Notes: a model not told the origin generated them from the letters alone. 64,000 bases of DNA from Corynebacterium sp. HMSC074A01 (GCF_001831515.1 NZ_KV825618.1:104205-168204), one strand, 5' to 3'. Shown: positions 1 through 8,852, counted from the first letter of the stretch. Numbers and translations: made by a program.

Positions 1-294
1 GCGCAACTCTTAGTCGACGGGCAGCAGTTGGTCGTGCCCTCCGTTCACGCTGGCGGCGAATCCGGCGCACAAGCCCCCGATGCGCCAGCAGGTGCCGGCG
101 GGGGAGTGCTGTCGCTCAATACGGCGACCGCGGCCGAACTCACCGCGTTGCCTGGCGTCGGCGAAGCAACGGCGCAGGCGATCGTGCAACACCGCGAGGC
201 GAACGGCCCGTTTGCAAAGCCTGAGGATCTGATGGATGTCAAAGGCATCGGTCCGGCGAAGTTCGAAGCGCTCAAGGACCTCGTTGGGCCTTAA
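1..294 (+). CDS. comEA: ComEA-like helix-hairpin-helix DNA-binding protein, 5' end cut off
   Basis: The reading frame is open from base 1, so the gene begins upstream; 97 codons are visible. The last 60 or so form a double helix-hairpin-helix domain of ComEA type (LNTATAAELTALPGVG, then a second hairpin VKGIGPAKFEAL), preceded by a Gly/Ala/Pro linker and the end of a beta-rich SLBB-like segment (LLVDGQQLVVP). In competent bacteria ComEA is a membrane-anchored receptor for double-stranded DNA and hands it to the ComEC channel. The membrane anchor is expected in the missing part. comEC starts 2 nt after the stop, so the two are co-transcribed. Whether corynebacteria are naturally competent is not settled by this sequence. 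Confidence 0.88.
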   Translation, partial: AQLLVDGQQLVVPSVHAGGESGAQAPDAPAGAGGGVLSLNTATAAELTALPGVGEATAQAIVQHREANGPFAKPEDLMDVKGIGPAKFEALKDLVGP

Positions 295-296
295 CC

Positions 297-1937
297 ATGC
301 AGGAATTACGACTCGTGCCCGCAGCAGTGGGCGTCTGGGCGGGAGCGCTGTGCTGCCTGCTGTGGGGCCCGGTATGGGCTGGGGGAGCGCTCGCAGTCGG
401 GGCCGGCGTGTGCGTGCTGTACAAGGAGTACGGCCAAGCGATTCTGGTTGCAGGTCTGGGGGCTGCATCCACGCTGGGGACGCAGCTGCGCTGCGTGCTG
501 GCGAGCCGTTGGGAGAAGACCGGGCATACACAGGGGAGCGTGGTGGGAACCATCAGTGGACAGCCGCGCGAGCTTGCGAGCGGCGGTTACTTGATCCGGA
601 TGAATGTCGACGGCTACCCCGCGGCCATGCCGGTGTTTACGGAGGACCTACCGCCGCACGCGGTTCCCGGCGCGCACGTTGAAGCCATCGGCACGGTCGG
701 AGAGTCCACGGTGCCGGGCGTCGGTACCGTGACGATCAATGGCGACATCGCAGTGCACGCCGGTCCGCAGGGGATGGCTCGGCTCGCCGACTATGTGCGA
801 ACCACCTTTGACCAGGCAGTACAAGCGCAAGTTGGTGAGGCAACCCGCGGGCTGATCCCGGGGATGGTGCTCGGAGACACCAGTTCCCAGAGCGACGCGG
901 AGCAGCAGATGTACATCGATACGGGCCTTTCGCACCTGTCTGCGGTGTCCGGATCAAACGTCGCCATCGTGACGAGCGCGGCGGTGATCGCTGCGGCCCT
1001 GTTGGGCTTCGGGCTGCGCTATCGGCTCGCTGCCGCCACGGCTGCGCTGCTGCTGTTCGCCGGCTTGGTGGGGCCGGACCCTAGCGTGCTGCGGGCCTCT
1101 GTCACCGGTTTGGTGGGGCTGACCGCCGTCATGGCTTCGACCCGCGCGGAGCCGATCCATGCGCTGTGTTTTTCCATCATCGGCCTCGTCTTGGTTGACC
1201 CCGACTTAGCGGTGCACTACGGGTTTGCGCTTTCGGTCGCCGCAACCGCAGGGATCGTCGCACTCTCGCCGCTGCTGTACCGCGCGCTGGCGTTTACTCA
1301 ATGGCCGGACATCGTGGTGCGCGCGCTGGCCGTGGCGATCGCCGCCGACATTGCGACGATGCCGATCATCGCGCTTATGGCCGGGCAGGTCTCGCTCGTC
1401 TCAGTAGTCGCCAACGTGCTCGTCGCCCCTGTGGTGCCGCCGATTACGGTGCTGGGGCTTATCGCGTGTGTGCTTTCGCTCGTCCCAGGCGGCTTTGAGG
1501 CGCTCGTGCTATGGATAGTTGAGCCCCTTGCTTGGTGGGTGCAGGCTGTGGCTGCGTACGGCGCGAACCTTCCCTCGGCAACGGTGAACGCGTCCCCGCC
1601 GGTAGTGCTGGTCTGCTACGGGTGGATCGTTGCTGGTTTTCTGCTCCACCGGCCGCGGGTCACGTTTGCGGTGGTGGCGGCGTTGCTTCTTGGTACCAAC
1701 GTGTCGTTTCATGCGGCACGACCGATCGACCCGACCACGCTGCGCGCGCACGTGGTCGAAACAAAAGAAGACGTCGAGCCGATCCCCGCCGGCACCGAAC
1801 TCGTCGTCGTTTTGGAAGGTGGCCGCCCGCACCGCTTCCCGGTGGTGACCACCTCCGGTATTCCGGTGCTGTTCCCCAACCGAGATGGGCGTGTGGTGCT
1901 CTACGCCGACGGGACGCAGCGTCTGCTCGGCCCGTAA
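297..1937 (+). CDS. comEC: ComEC/Rec2-type DNA uptake channel, short form
   Basis: A 546-residue polytopic membrane protein with the competence core: an N-terminal membrane pair, a soluble beta-rich part (about residues 80-170), then a long multi-helix block beginning with LSHLSAVSGSNVAIV (about 210-225), which corresponds to the conserved ComEC motif. The C-terminus (after about 470) is a small beta-rich tail rather than the metallo-beta-lactamase domain found in long ComEC proteins of over 700 residues. ComEC forms the inner-membrane channel for single-stranded DNA. It follows comEA by 2 nt and precedes holA by 10 nt. Start ATG lies directly after the comEA stop. Confidence 0.9.
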   Translation: MQELRLVPAAVGVWAGALCCLLWGPVWAGGALAVGAGVCVLYKEYGQAILVAGLGAASTLGTQLRCVLASRWEKTGHTQGSVVGTISGQPRELASGGYLIRMNVDGYPAAMPVFTEDLPPHAVPGAHVEAIGTVGESTVPGVGTVTINGDIAVHAGPQGMARLADYVRTTFDQAVQAQVGEATRGLIPGMVLGDTSSQSDAEQQMYIDTGLSHLSAVSGSNVAIVTSAAVIAAALLGFGLRYRLAAATAALLLFAGLVGPDPSVLRASVTGLVGLTAVMASTRAEPIHALCFSIIGLVLVDPDLAVHYGFALSVAATAGIVALSPLLYRALAFTQWPDIVVRALAVAIAADIATMPIIALMAGQVSLVSVVANVLVAPVVPPITVLGLIACVLSLVPGGFEALVLWIVEPLAWWVQAVAAYGANLPSATVNASPPVVLVCYGWIVAGFLLHRPRVTFAVVAALLLGTNVSFHAARPIDPTTLRAHVVETKEDVEPIPAGTELVVVLEGGRPHRFPVVTTSGIPVLFPNRDGRVVLYADGTQRLLGP

Positions 1938-1940
1938 GCT
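1935..1940 (+). promoter_or_regulatory. Possible -10 box for leaderless holA
   Basis: TAAGCT ends 7 nt before the holA ATG, the spacing expected if transcription begins at the start codon. It overlaps the comEC stop (TAA), so chance is possible. Confidence 0.35.
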
Positions 1941-1947
1941 TGGGGGC

Positions 1948-2874
1948 ATGCTCAACCCGGTTCACCTTGTACTTGGTGAGGAGACGTTTCTCGCCGAGCG
2001 CGTCACCAAGGAAATCATCGACAGCCTCGGCCCGGCGGTCGAGGTGACGACGCTGCGTGCCGGCGACGTCACCGAGGGCGAAATTGCGATGGCGACAAGC
2101 CCGTCGCTGTTTGCCGAGGAGCGCGTCGTGGTGGTGAAGAAGACGGAGATGGCTCGCAAAGAGCCGACGCAGGTGCTCTTGGAGGCGTGCAAGAACCCTG
2201 CCCCGGGCATGACCATCGTTATCGAGCACACCGGCAAAGGCCACCAGAAGGCGGCGGTGACGAAGTTCAAGAAGCTGGCGGAGGTACACGCGGTGGACCC
2301 GGTCAGTGCGCGTGACCGTCCGGCGTGGCTGACCGCGGAGTTCCGTCGCCACGGGGTGCGCCCGCACCAGGACGTGGTGTCAGCGGTGCTCGAGTCCGTT
2401 GGTTCAGACTTGCGCGAGCTGGCCTCTGCCGTCTCGCAGCTTGTCGCGGACACGGGCGGGCAGGTGACCGTCCAGGCGGTGCGCGACTACTACACGGGTG
2501 TGGCCGAGGTCGCCGGGTTCGATATTGCCGAGCTCGCGGTGCAGGGGCGCGCGGATCGTGCGCTTGCGTCGACGCGCCGGGCACTGCAGCTCGGAACCGA
2601 TCCGGTCGCGATCGCGGCTGCGCTTGCTTACAAGGTTGGCGACGTCGCGAAGCTGCAGGGCATGCGGGGAGATCCGAACGCGCTTGCCCGCGACCTGGGC
2701 ATGGCGCCGTGGGGCGTGAAGAAAACGATGCAGATTGCGCGCCGCTGGTCGCCTGCCGCGGTATCGGAGGCGGTCATCATCGTCGCAGACTTGGACGCGG
2801 AGGTGAAGGGCAACGGGGGCGTGCCCGAGTTCGCGGTGGAGAACGCGGTGCGCCGGATTGCACAGCTCGCGTGA
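1948..2874 (+). CDS. holA: DNA polymerase III delta subunit
   Basis: 308 residues. HolA is the clamp-loader subunit that opens the beta sliding clamp. The N-terminus (VHLVLGEETFLAERV) matches the HolA domain I pattern in which the first strand leads to a degenerate P-loop, and the C-terminal helical domain (LGTDPVAIAAALAYKV, LARDLGMAPWGVKK) is typical. The start was set at the ATG at 1948: a TAAGCT -10-like box sits 7 nt upstream and the N-terminal alignment begins here, although the frame is open further upstream inside comEC. comEA-comEC-holA is a common gene order in bacteria. Confidence 0.9.
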   Translation: MLNPVHLVLGEETFLAERVTKEIIDSLGPAVEVTTLRAGDVTEGEIAMATSPSLFAEERVVVVKKTEMARKEPTQVLLEACKNPAPGMTIVIEHTGKGHQKAAVTKFKKLAEVHAVDPVSARDRPAWLTAEFRRHGVRPHQDVVSAVLESVGSDLRELASAVSQLVADTGGQVTVQAVRDYYTGVAEVAGFDIAELAVQGRADRALASTRRALQLGTDPVAIAAALAYKVGDVAKLQGMRGDPNALARDLGMAPWGVKKTMQIARRWSPAAVSEAVIIVADLDAEVKGNGGVPEFAVENAVRRIAQLA

Positions 2875-2880
2875 TACTTT
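2875..2880 (+). promoter_or_regulatory. Probable -10 box, leaderless ankyrin gene
   Basis: TACTTT within TGATACTTT, 6 nt before the ATG at 2887. Spacing fits leaderless transcription. Confidence 0.4.
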
Positions 2881-2886
2881 TTCGTT

Positions 2887-3285
2887 ATGAGCGATGAGAT
2901 TCCGGAGGACGTGCAGGAGTTCGCCACTGCGCTGTTTTCCCTGGCCAGATCGGGGCAGCTGCAGCTGCTGGAGTACGTTGACCGCGGGGTCGACGTAGAT
3001 TTGAGCAACCAGGATGGCAATAGTTTCTTGATGCTCGCCGCCTATGCCGGCCACCCCGAGCTCGTGCGGGGGTTGCTCGAGCGCGGCGCTAACGTGAACA
3101 AACTCAACGAGCGCGGCCAGAGCATCGTGGCAGGTGCAGTGTTTCAAGGTGATGAGGCGATCGTGCGCATGCTTATCGACGCCAACGCCGACCCCGACGC
3201 CGGCCACCCCACCGCCCGCGAGACCGCCACCATGTTCGGGCGCGCCGAGCTCATCGATCTGCTGCCGCCGAGGCGCGAGGCATGA
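2887..3285 (+). CDS. Ankyrin-repeat protein
   Basis: 132 residues with about three ankyrin repeats from residue 40 to the end (NSFLMLAAYAGHPELVRGLL, then GQSIVAGAVFQGDEAIVRML). The first 35 residues form acidic and aliphatic helices. Such small ankyrin proteins act as protein-binding scaffolds; no enzymatic motif is visible and the partner is unknown. It has no signal peptide, so it should be cytoplasmic. Its stop overlaps the start of the next gene (ATGA), suggesting translational coupling with the LysE-type exporter. Chosen start ATG 2887 is preceded by a TACTTT box 6 nt upstream. Confidence 0.85.
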   Translation: MSDEIPEDVQEFATALFSLARSGQLQLLEYVDRGVDVDLSNQDGNSFLMLAAYAGHPELVRGLLERGANVNKLNERGQSIVAGAVFQGDEAIVRMLIDANADPDAGHPTARETATMFGRAELIDLLPPRREA

Positions 3286-3929
3286 TCGGGTTCGGCGACC
3301 TCGCCGTCATCGTCGGGCTCAACGTATTGGGTGCGGCATCGCCCGGCCCCGACGTCATTTTGCTGACCCGCACGGGCACCCGCTCACGCAAGCACGCGTG
3401 GGCGACCACTCTCGGCGTGCAGACTGGCGTGTTGTTCTGGTGCACGCTCACCGTCATTGGCGCGACCGCGCTGCTGAATGCGTTTCCCTGGGCACTCGAG
3501 GCGGTGCAGCTCGTCGGCGGGACGTTTTTGGTCTGGATGGGCGTCGGTAACGTGCGCGGTGGGTGGGCGGATCGCCGCAAGCCGCCGCCGAATACGGTGG
3601 AGGCGGCGAAGCGGCTTGGCAGTCCTCGGGCGAGCTACTGGCGCGGACTGACGACGAATCTAGCTAACCCGAAAATCGTGCTCGCCCTGTCCGCGATGAT
3701 TGCGCCACTGCTCCCAGCTCACCCTTCGGTGGCTACCGCGGTGGTGGTCATCGCCGCGTTGTGGCTGAGCTCTTTCGCGCTCTTCGCCGTCTACACGCAG
3801 GTGATTTCGACGGAAAAGGTGCGCCGCCGTTTGCTCGGGGCGGGCCCGTTTATCGATATTGCGGCGGGCCTCTTCTTCATCGTGGTGGGCGCGGTGCTGT
3901 GCGCGCGTGGGGCGCTCGCGTTGGCGTAG
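3282..3929 (+). CDS. LysE/RhtB-family amino acid exporter
   Basis: 215 residues with six predicted hydrophobic segments. Family landmarks are present: the N-terminal GAASPGPDVILL motif and the mid-protein NLANPK motif. Members export amino acids such as lysine, homoserine or threonine through the cytoplasmic membrane; the substrate cannot be read from sequence. It overlaps the ankyrin gene by 4 nt (ATGA). A convergent esterase gene ends 19 nt downstream. Confidence 0.88.
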   Translation: MIGFGDLAVIVGLNVLGAASPGPDVILLTRTGTRSRKHAWATTLGVQTGVLFWCTLTVIGATALLNAFPWALEAVQLVGGTFLVWMGVGNVRGGWADRRKPPPNTVEAAKRLGSPRASYWRGLTTNLANPKIVLALSAMIAPLLPAHPSVATAVVVIAALWLSSFALFAVYTQVISTEKVRRRLLGAGPFIDIAAGLFFIVVGAVLCARGALALA

Positions 3930-3948
3930 CCCCCGCGCGCAGCATCAG

Positions 3949-5013
3949 CTAGAGCTGCTGCATGACGAAGTCTACGGACTCCCTCGTCGCGTCGGGGCGG
4001 GTAAACCACGTGTGACCGCCGCCGTTGACGCGCACGAGCCGCGTCGGGGTGATGCACCCGATTGGCTCGATGGAGGTGGCGCCGAAAAGACCACCATATT
4101 CAAAGGTGCGGGTCGAGCAGCCGTTCTTTTGCCCGAACGTGTCGAGCACGCGAGTCACCGGCTGGTAGGCACCGCCGTGGCGGGTGCCGCCGTTGTAGTT
4201 GATGACATCGTCTCGGGTGCCGTGCATCAACAAGGTGGCAACGCGGCCGAAGTCGCAGTTGCTGACCGTTGGGTCGTAGTACGCGCCGGCCGCGGAAGCG
4301 ATGGCCTTGACAGTGTCGGAGGCGTGGCAGCCAAGCACTGCGGCCATGCCGCCGCCGTTCGACAGGCCGATTGCGGCGACGCGGTTGCGGTCGCCGCCGA
4401 AGTTCTCGGCGAGGTCCGCAATCACCGCGCGAACGTAGGCGATGTCATGGTTGATGCTGGTCTTTGCATACGGGGCGCCGGCCCACGCGTTGTCGACGCC
4501 CTGGCCGTAGACAACGATCGTGTCCGTGGCAGCGTCCTCCAGGCGTAGGTACTCATGAGCCCGCTCCGCGGAGTGCTGCCAACCACCGAAGCCGAAAATG
4601 ATGCGGTAGGAGTTGCCCTCTGCGTACCCCGGTGGCAGGACCATGTTGTAGGAGCGGGTGCGGCCGCCGACGCTGATGGTGCGGCGCATCGTGCCGTCGG
4701 GCGCGAACCCTGCGTCCCGGCCGCCGCGGTAGCCGCCGTCAGACGCGCCACCAGTACCGCCAGCGCCGGAGGATCCTTCGGTACCCACAACGGGAAGTGC
4801 GATGCCGAGGATGACCAGCAGCGCGATCAGCGTGCCAATGCGCTGTGCGATGACGGGGTCAACGCCGGGGATCTCCGGGATGACGTCGGAAAGCGAAGCG
4901 GCGTGCGCTTCTTCGGTCAAAGGGGCGTCCACAACGGCAGTGGAGCCGAGCGCCAGGCCGGCTGCAATGGCAGCGGAGCACAATGCGCGCTGGTAGCGAC
5001 GAGGTTTCTTCAC
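3949..5013 (-). CDS. Secreted polyhydroxybutyrate-depolymerase/feruloyl-esterase-like hydrolase (LpqC-like)
   Basis: 354 residues. An N-terminal signal sequence (basic start, hydrophobic 11-29, AHA-A around 36-39) and a second hydrophobic stretch (about 59-78) are followed by a Gly-rich linker and an alpha/beta-hydrolase domain. The nucleophile elbow is GLSNGGGMA (Ser 218); the likely catalytic His lies in GGGHTWF near the C-terminus and the Asp in HGTRDDVINY. The LpqC/PhaZ-like family hydrolyses polyesters or ester side chains outside the cell; the true substrate is unknown. The start is GTG with a TACGAT box 8 nt upstream. Monocistronic between convergent lysE and the rpsT terminator. Confidence 0.82.
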   Translation of the reverse strand: MKKPRRYQRALCSAAIAAGLALGSTAVVDAPLTEEAHAASLSDVIPEIPGVDPVIAQRIGTLIALLVILGIALPVVGTEGSSGAGGTGGASDGGYRGGRDAGFAPDGTMRRTISVGGRTRSYNMVLPPGYAEGNSYRIIFGFGGWQHSAERAHEYLRLEDAATDTIVVYGQGVDNAWAGAPYAKTSINHDIAYVRAVIADLAENFGGDRNRVAAIGLSNGGGMAAVLGCHASDTVKAIASAAGAYYDPTVSNCDFGRVATLLMHGTRDDVINYNGGTRHGGAYQPVTRVLDTFGQKNGCSTRTFEYGGLFGATSIEPIGCITPTRLVRVNGGGHTWFTRPDATRESVDFVMQQL

Positions 5014-5021
5014 GAACGAGT

Positions 5022-5027
5022 ATCGTA
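5022..5027 (-). promoter_or_regulatory. -10 box of the secreted esterase
   Basis: TACGAT on the minus strand, 8 nt before the GTG start at 5013; no Shine-Dalgarno sequence lies between, consistent with a leaderless mRNA. Confidence 0.45.
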
Positions 5028-5069
5028 ATCTAGCCGCAAGCTAAATACACTCCGGGGGTAAGCGCATAA

Positions 5070-5111
5070 AAAGATAAAACCCGCCACTAGCCTTGAAGGG
5101 CTAGGGCGGGG
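5070..5111 (-). terminator. Rho-independent terminator of rpsT
   Basis: Read on the minus strand, CCCGCCCTAGCC pairs with GGCTAGTGGCGGG (one bulged base) around a short loop, then comes TTTTATCTTTTTA. The stem lies 38 nt downstream of the rpsT stop and is the clearest intrinsic terminator in the window. Confidence 0.9.
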
Positions 5112-5148
5112 GTGACACGCGCTCGCGCCGTCGGCGCGAAGGCGTTTG

Positions 5149-5412
5149 TTACGCCATCTTGTTCAGCGCCTGTGCCATGTTGGACTTCTTGTTCGCCGCG
5201 TTGTTGCGGTGGAAGACGCCCTTGGTCACGGCCTTGTCGAGCTTGCGGGAAGCAACGCGCAGCTGTGCCTCAGCGGCAGCCTTGTCGCCGGACTCCACGG
5301 CCTCGCGGAACTTGCGGATCTCCGTGCGGGTGGCGGAGCGGACGGACTTGTTGCGCTGACGACGCTTCTCGTTGGTGAGAACGCGCTTCTTCTGCTGCTT
5401 GATGTTTGCCAT
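5149..5412 (-). CDS. rpsT: 30S ribosomal protein S20
   Basis: 87 residues, strongly basic and helical, starting [17 protein letters not shown], the hallmark S20 N-terminus. bS20 binds 16S rRNA early in 30S assembly. The Shine-Dalgarno AAGAGG lies 7 nt before the ATG. The gene stands alone with its own terminator and a long 5' leader that can fold into several stems (5478-5540), suggesting control at the mRNA level as for other ribosomal proteins. Confidence 0.97.
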   Translation of the reverse strand: MANIKQQKKRVLTNEKRRQRNKSVRSATRTEIRKFREAVESGDKAAAEAQLRVASRKLDKAVTKGVFHRNNAANKKSNMAQALNKMA

Positions 5413-5477
5413 GATGTACCTCTTGGTCTTTCGTATTCGGATCGGTCATGTCGATCTTCACCGGAAAGGGCGTAAGC

Positions 5478-5540
5478 GTTTGACTGTGGCAACCGCAGCG
5501 CGGTTTACGCGGACCCAAGGTCCTGCCCGCGTCGTCAAAC
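5478..5540 (-). promoter_or_regulatory. Structured 5' leader of rpsT (candidate autoregulatory element)
   Basis: On the minus strand GTTTGAC (5540-5534) can close against GTCAAAC (5484-5478). Inside lie a GGACC-TTG-GGTCC hairpin (5523-5511) and an AACCGC-GCT-GCGGTT hairpin (5505-5491); ACGCGG/CCGCGT (5507-5512 with 5527-5532) can extend the first. The closed structure ends 65 nt before the rpsT start. All stems are perfect Watson-Crick. The regulatory role is inference. Confidence 0.5.
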
Positions 5541-5610
5541 AGCCCTGAAATCTCCCGGGCGAGAACAACTCCTCCAAACTAGCAGGGTGCAGGCGCAAGC
5601 TCCAAACTGC

Positions 5611-6249
5611 TTAGCCCCAGTCGAAGCGGTCCCGAAGCCGGTTGGCGACGCGCTCAAAGCGACGCGGCGGGATAATCGTGCCGGAGCGGTGCAGGTCACT
5701 TTCGGGGACGATGAGCGTTTTGTCCAGGCGCACCCAGCAGGGTTTGCCGGATTCGTGCCATTCGCCTGCGCCGATGCCGAGCCAGCGCTCGTCGTTAGCG
5801 TGCTCGGATTCGGGGGAGATGAGCAGCCCGAGCACCTCGTTGCGCTCGCGGCCGACGACGAGCATGCTGCGTTGCCGCGGCGGGTGCGAAGGCATGGTGA
5901 CCCACACGACTTCCCCGGGCTCGGCGTTGCCGTCCATGTCGGGCGCGTAGTAGATATTGCGCGGCAAGAGTGCGGTCGGTTTGACGGTGACGTAGGTGGC
6001 GGTGCGTGGTTCGTGCGCGGGGTTGCGTGTGCCGAGGCGTTCGTTGAGCAGTGCGAGGCCTTGGTCGAGGGACGCGGTGCGCCGTTCTCGACGCGAACGT
6101 CGCTTAAATAGGTGGGAGGTTTTCGCCTTGAGCTTGTTGAGCGGCGCGAAGCTGCCTTGCCGCTTGACCAGGCGCGGGCCATCGCCGCGGGTACCGGCTT
6201 CTCGGTGTGATTCCACGTTGGCGAACCTCCCGTTCGTGTTGCTCGCCAC
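5611..6249 (-). CDS. PemK/MazF-family toxin-like protein with basic N-terminal extension
   Basis: 212 residues from a GTG start. The C-terminal 110 residues read as a PemK/MazF endoribonuclease fold: AEPGEVVWVTMP starts the first strand, followed by RSMLVVGRE, and later VRLDKTLIVPESDL. The first 100 residues are an unusual extension with a Lys/Arg cluster (about 38-60). MazF toxins cut single-stranded RNA. No antitoxin gene lies next to it: the neighbours are rpsT and the divergent lepA, so it may be a housekeeping or orphan homologue. The start is uncertain; the frame is open upstream into lepA, but the GTG at 6249 avoids overlapping the lepA promoter. Confidence 0.7.
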   Translation of the reverse strand: MASNTNGRFANVESHREAGTRGDGPRLVKRQGSFAPLNKLKAKTSHLFKRRSRRERRTASLDQGLALLNERLGTRNPAHEPRTATYVTVKPTALLPRNIYYAPDMDGNAEPGEVVWVTMPSHPPRQRSMLVVGRERNEVLGLLISPESEHANDERWLGIGAGEWHESGKPCWVRLDKTLIVPESDLHRSGTIIPPRRFERVANRLRDRFDWG

Positions 6250-6301
6250 TTTAGGCGCTTGGTGCGGGTGGGACAAGTGGTTGGGGGTGGGTTGGCCCCG
6301 G

Positions 6302-6307
6302 TAGGAT
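6302..6307 (+). promoter_or_regulatory. -10 box of lepA
   Basis: TAGGAT, 9 nt before the lepA ATG, without a Shine-Dalgarno sequence between them. Confidence 0.45.
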
Positions 6308-6316
6308 GGTGGAACT

Positions 6317-8173
6317 ATGGCTGCCACGACGAAGAATTTTGCGGAACAGACGTTTACCGATCCCTCGCGGATTCGAAACTTCTGCATTATCGCTCATATT
6401 GACCACGGTAAATCGACGCTCGCGGACCGCATTTTGCAGCTGTCCAACGTAGTCGCCGCGCGCGAGATGCGTGACCAGTACCTGGACAATATGGATATCG
6501 AGCGTGAGCGTGGCATCACCATTAAGGCTCAGAACGTGCGCTTGCCGTGGACACCGAAGACGGGCGAGTTCGCCGGCCAAGACATCGTCCTGCAGATGAT
6601 TGACCCCCCGGGCCACGTCGACTTCTCCTACGAGGTGTCGCGTTCGCTCGACGCCTGCGAGGGGGCAATTTTGCTTGTCGACGCGGCGCAGGGGATCGAG
6701 GCACAGACCCTTGCCAATCTGTACATGGCCATGGAAAACGACCTCGAGATCGTCCCGGTGCTGAACAAGATTGACCTGCCGGCGGCCGACCCGGAGAAGT
6801 ACGCGAACGAGATCGCCCACATCATTGGCTGCGAGCCCGAGGAAGTGCTGCGCGTTTCCGGCAAGACAGGCGAGGGCGTGTCGGAGCTGTTGGACAAGGT
6901 CGTCGAGCTGATCCCGGCGCCGGCATCGGAGCACGGCGCGGACGCACCAGCGCGCGCGCTGATCTTCGACTCGGTCTACGACACCTACCGCGGCGTCGTC
7001 ACCTACGTCCGCATGATGGACGGCAAGTTGGAGCCGAACCAGCGCGTGCAGATGATGAACACCGGCGTGCAGCACGAGATTCTGGAGATTGGCGTGGTCT
7101 CGCCGACGATGAAGAAGACGAAGGGCCTGGGCCCCGGCGAGGTCGGCTACCTCATCACCGGTGTGAAGGACGTGCGTGAGACCCGCGTGGGCGATACCGT
7201 CACGTGGGCGCAGAAGGGTGCCGACGAGCCGCTGGATGGCTTCGAGGAGGTCAAGCCGATGGTGTATTCGGGCTTGTTCCCGGTGAGCCAGGAGGACTTC
7301 CCGGCGCTGCGCGAGAGCTTGGAGAAGCTGCAACTCAACGACGCCTCGCTGACGTGGGAGCCGGAGACGTCGGTGGCGCTTGGCTTCGGCTTCCGCTGTG
7401 GTTTCTTGGGGCTTTTGCACATGGAGATCACCCGCGACCGCCTCGAGCGCGAGTTTGACCTGGACCTGATTTCGACCGCGCCGTCGGTGACCTACCGCGT
7501 GATCGCCGAGGATGGTACCGAGCACATGGTGCACAACCCGTCCGACTGGCCGGGCGGCAAGCTGCAGCAGGTGTTTGAGCCGGTGGTGAACATGACGATC
7601 ATCGTGCCGCAGGAGTTCGTCGGCTCCACGATGGAGCTGTGCCAGTCCAAGCGTGGCCAGATGAAGAACATGGAGTACCTGTCCGAGGACCGCGTGGAGC
7701 TGCGCTACCTCATCCCGCTCGGCGAGATCATTTTCGACTTCTTCGACATGCTCAAGTCCCGCACGAAGGGCTACGCCTCGCTGAACTACGAGGACGCCGG
7801 GTGGCAGGAGGCGAACCTGGTTAAGGTGGACATTCTGCTGCAGGGTGATCCGGTGGATGCGTTCTCGGCGATCGTGCACCGGGATTCTGCGCAGTGGTAC
7901 GGCAACAAGATGACGAAGAAGCTGAAAGAGCTCATCCCGCGTCAGCAGTTCGAGGTGCCGGTGCAGGCCGCGATCGGTTCGAAGATCATCGCCCGCGAGA
8001 ACATCCGCGCGATGCGCAAGGACGTGCTGTCGAAGTGCTACGGCGGCGACATTTCGCGTAAGCGCAAGCTGCTGGAGAAGCAGAAGGCGGGTAAGAAGCG
8101 TATGAAGGCGATCGGTTCGGTCACCGTGCCGCAGGAGGCGTTCGTCGCGGCGCTGTCTACCGACGAGGGCTAA
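6317..8173 (+). CDS. lepA: Elongation factor 4 (LepA), ribosomal back-translocase GTPase
   Basis: 618 residues, usual length. The order is GTPase domain (P-loop [14 protein letters not shown]4 NKIDLP), EF-Tu-like domain 2, EF-G-like domains III and V, and the LepA-specific C-terminal domain ([15 protein letters not shown] and [16 protein letters not shown]). LepA acts on stalled or mispositioned ribosomes. One oddity is the G3 motif, which reads DPPGHVDF (Pro 97) where the family has DTPGHVDF; the DxxG core is kept. The gene overlaps the convergent CPBP gene by 17 nt at the 3' end. Confidence 0.97.
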   Translation: MAATTKNFAEQTFTDPSRIRNFCIIAHIDHGKSTLADRILQLSNVVAAREMRDQYLDNMDIERERGITIKAQNVRLPWTPKTGEFAGQDIVLQMIDPPGHVDFSYEVSRSLDACEGAILLVDAAQGIEAQTLANLYMAMENDLEIVPVLNKIDLPAADPEKYANEIAHIIGCEPEEVLRVSGKTGEGVSELLDKVVELIPAPASEHGADAPARALIFDSVYDTYRGVVTYVRMMDGKLEPNQRVQMMNTGVQHEILEIGVVSPTMKKTKGLGPGEVGYLITGVKDVRETRVGDTVTWAQKGADEPLDGFEEVKPMVYSGLFPVSQEDFPALRESLEKLQLNDASLTWEPETSVALGFGFRCGFLGLLHMEITRDRLEREFDLDLISTAPSVTYRVIAEDGTEHMVHNPSDWPGGKLQQVFEPVVNMTIIVPQEFVGSTMELCQSKRGQMKNMEYLSEDRVELRYLIPLGEIIFDFFDMLKSRTKGYASLNYEDAGWQEANLVKVDILLQGDPVDAFSAIVHRDSAQWYGNKMTKKLKELIPRQQFEVPVQAAIGSKIIARENIRAMRKDVLSKCYGGDISRKRKLLEKQKAGKKRMKAIGSVTVPQEAFVAALSTDEG

Positions 8174-8852
8174 ACACCCCGATCAAGGCGGTCGCCACAA
8201 CCGTGGCCACCGTGCCCCAGGGCCCTTCGCTTATCGACGCCGCGAGCCCCCACACGTTACCTACCAGGTGTAACACCCACGCGGCCTCGATGCCGCGGGT
8301 GCGCCAGGTGAGCCAGGCGGCGCAGGTGGCGAAGACGGCGACGTCAGCAAGCGTGCCCGCGTTACCCGTGTGCAGGGCGACAAAACCCAGCGTCGGCAGG
8401 CCGTAGGCGAGTGGCGCGGCCAGGCCACCGAGCATTTGCGGCAGCGCGGCCCGGAAGACGAGTTCTTCTGCGGCGGCCTGCAGCGCGACGACGGTGCAAA
8501 GGAAGAGGAACGCGCCCCAGCCGAGTGCAGGTGACCCAGGGGATGCAAGGGTCGCGACGGCGTAGACACACACCGTCACCGCGAGCGCGCGGCCGACAAG
8601 TCCCCAGCGGATGCGCCTTTCCGCGGAGATGAGCGTGGCGGGGTGTCGCCCGGTGCACGCGCGTGCGAGCGGGGCTGCGGGCAGGGTCGCGGCGAGGATG
8701 CACAGCGGCTCGAACCGGGGGTCAACCGTGCCCGTCGTTTGGAGACCGAACGCGGCGGCCACGCCGAAGGCGGTCGCAAAGACGACGAGCAGCACAAGCT
8801 CGCCAACGCGCACGCCGACGTCGGCGTGCGCGGCACTGTGGAACTGCGTCAT
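8157..8852 (-). CDS. CPBP-family (CAAX-like) intramembrane metalloprotease
   Basis: 231 residues with about seven hydrophobic segments. The catalytic set of the CPBP/Abi family is present: Glu-Glu-x3-Arg (E129, E130, R134 in [11 protein letters not shown]), a His in ALHTGN (161) and the HxxxN pair in HLVGN (195/199). Family members cleave prenylated or other membrane proteins, and some serve bacteriocin immunity; the target here is unknown. Its ATG overlaps the stop of the upstream fusion gene by 4 nt, so the two CPBP genes are translationally coupled. Confidence 0.85.
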   Translation of the reverse strand: MTQFHSAAHADVGVRVGELVLLVVFATAFGVAAAFGLQTTGTVDPRFEPLCILAATLPAAPLARACTGRHPATLISAERRIRWGLVGRALAVTVCVYAVATLASPGSPALGWGAFLFLCTVVALQAAAEELVFRAALPQMLGGLAAPLAYGLPTLGFVALHTGNAGTLADVAVFATCAAWLTWRTRGIEAAWVLHLVGNVWGLAASISEGPWGTVATVVATALIGVFSPRR

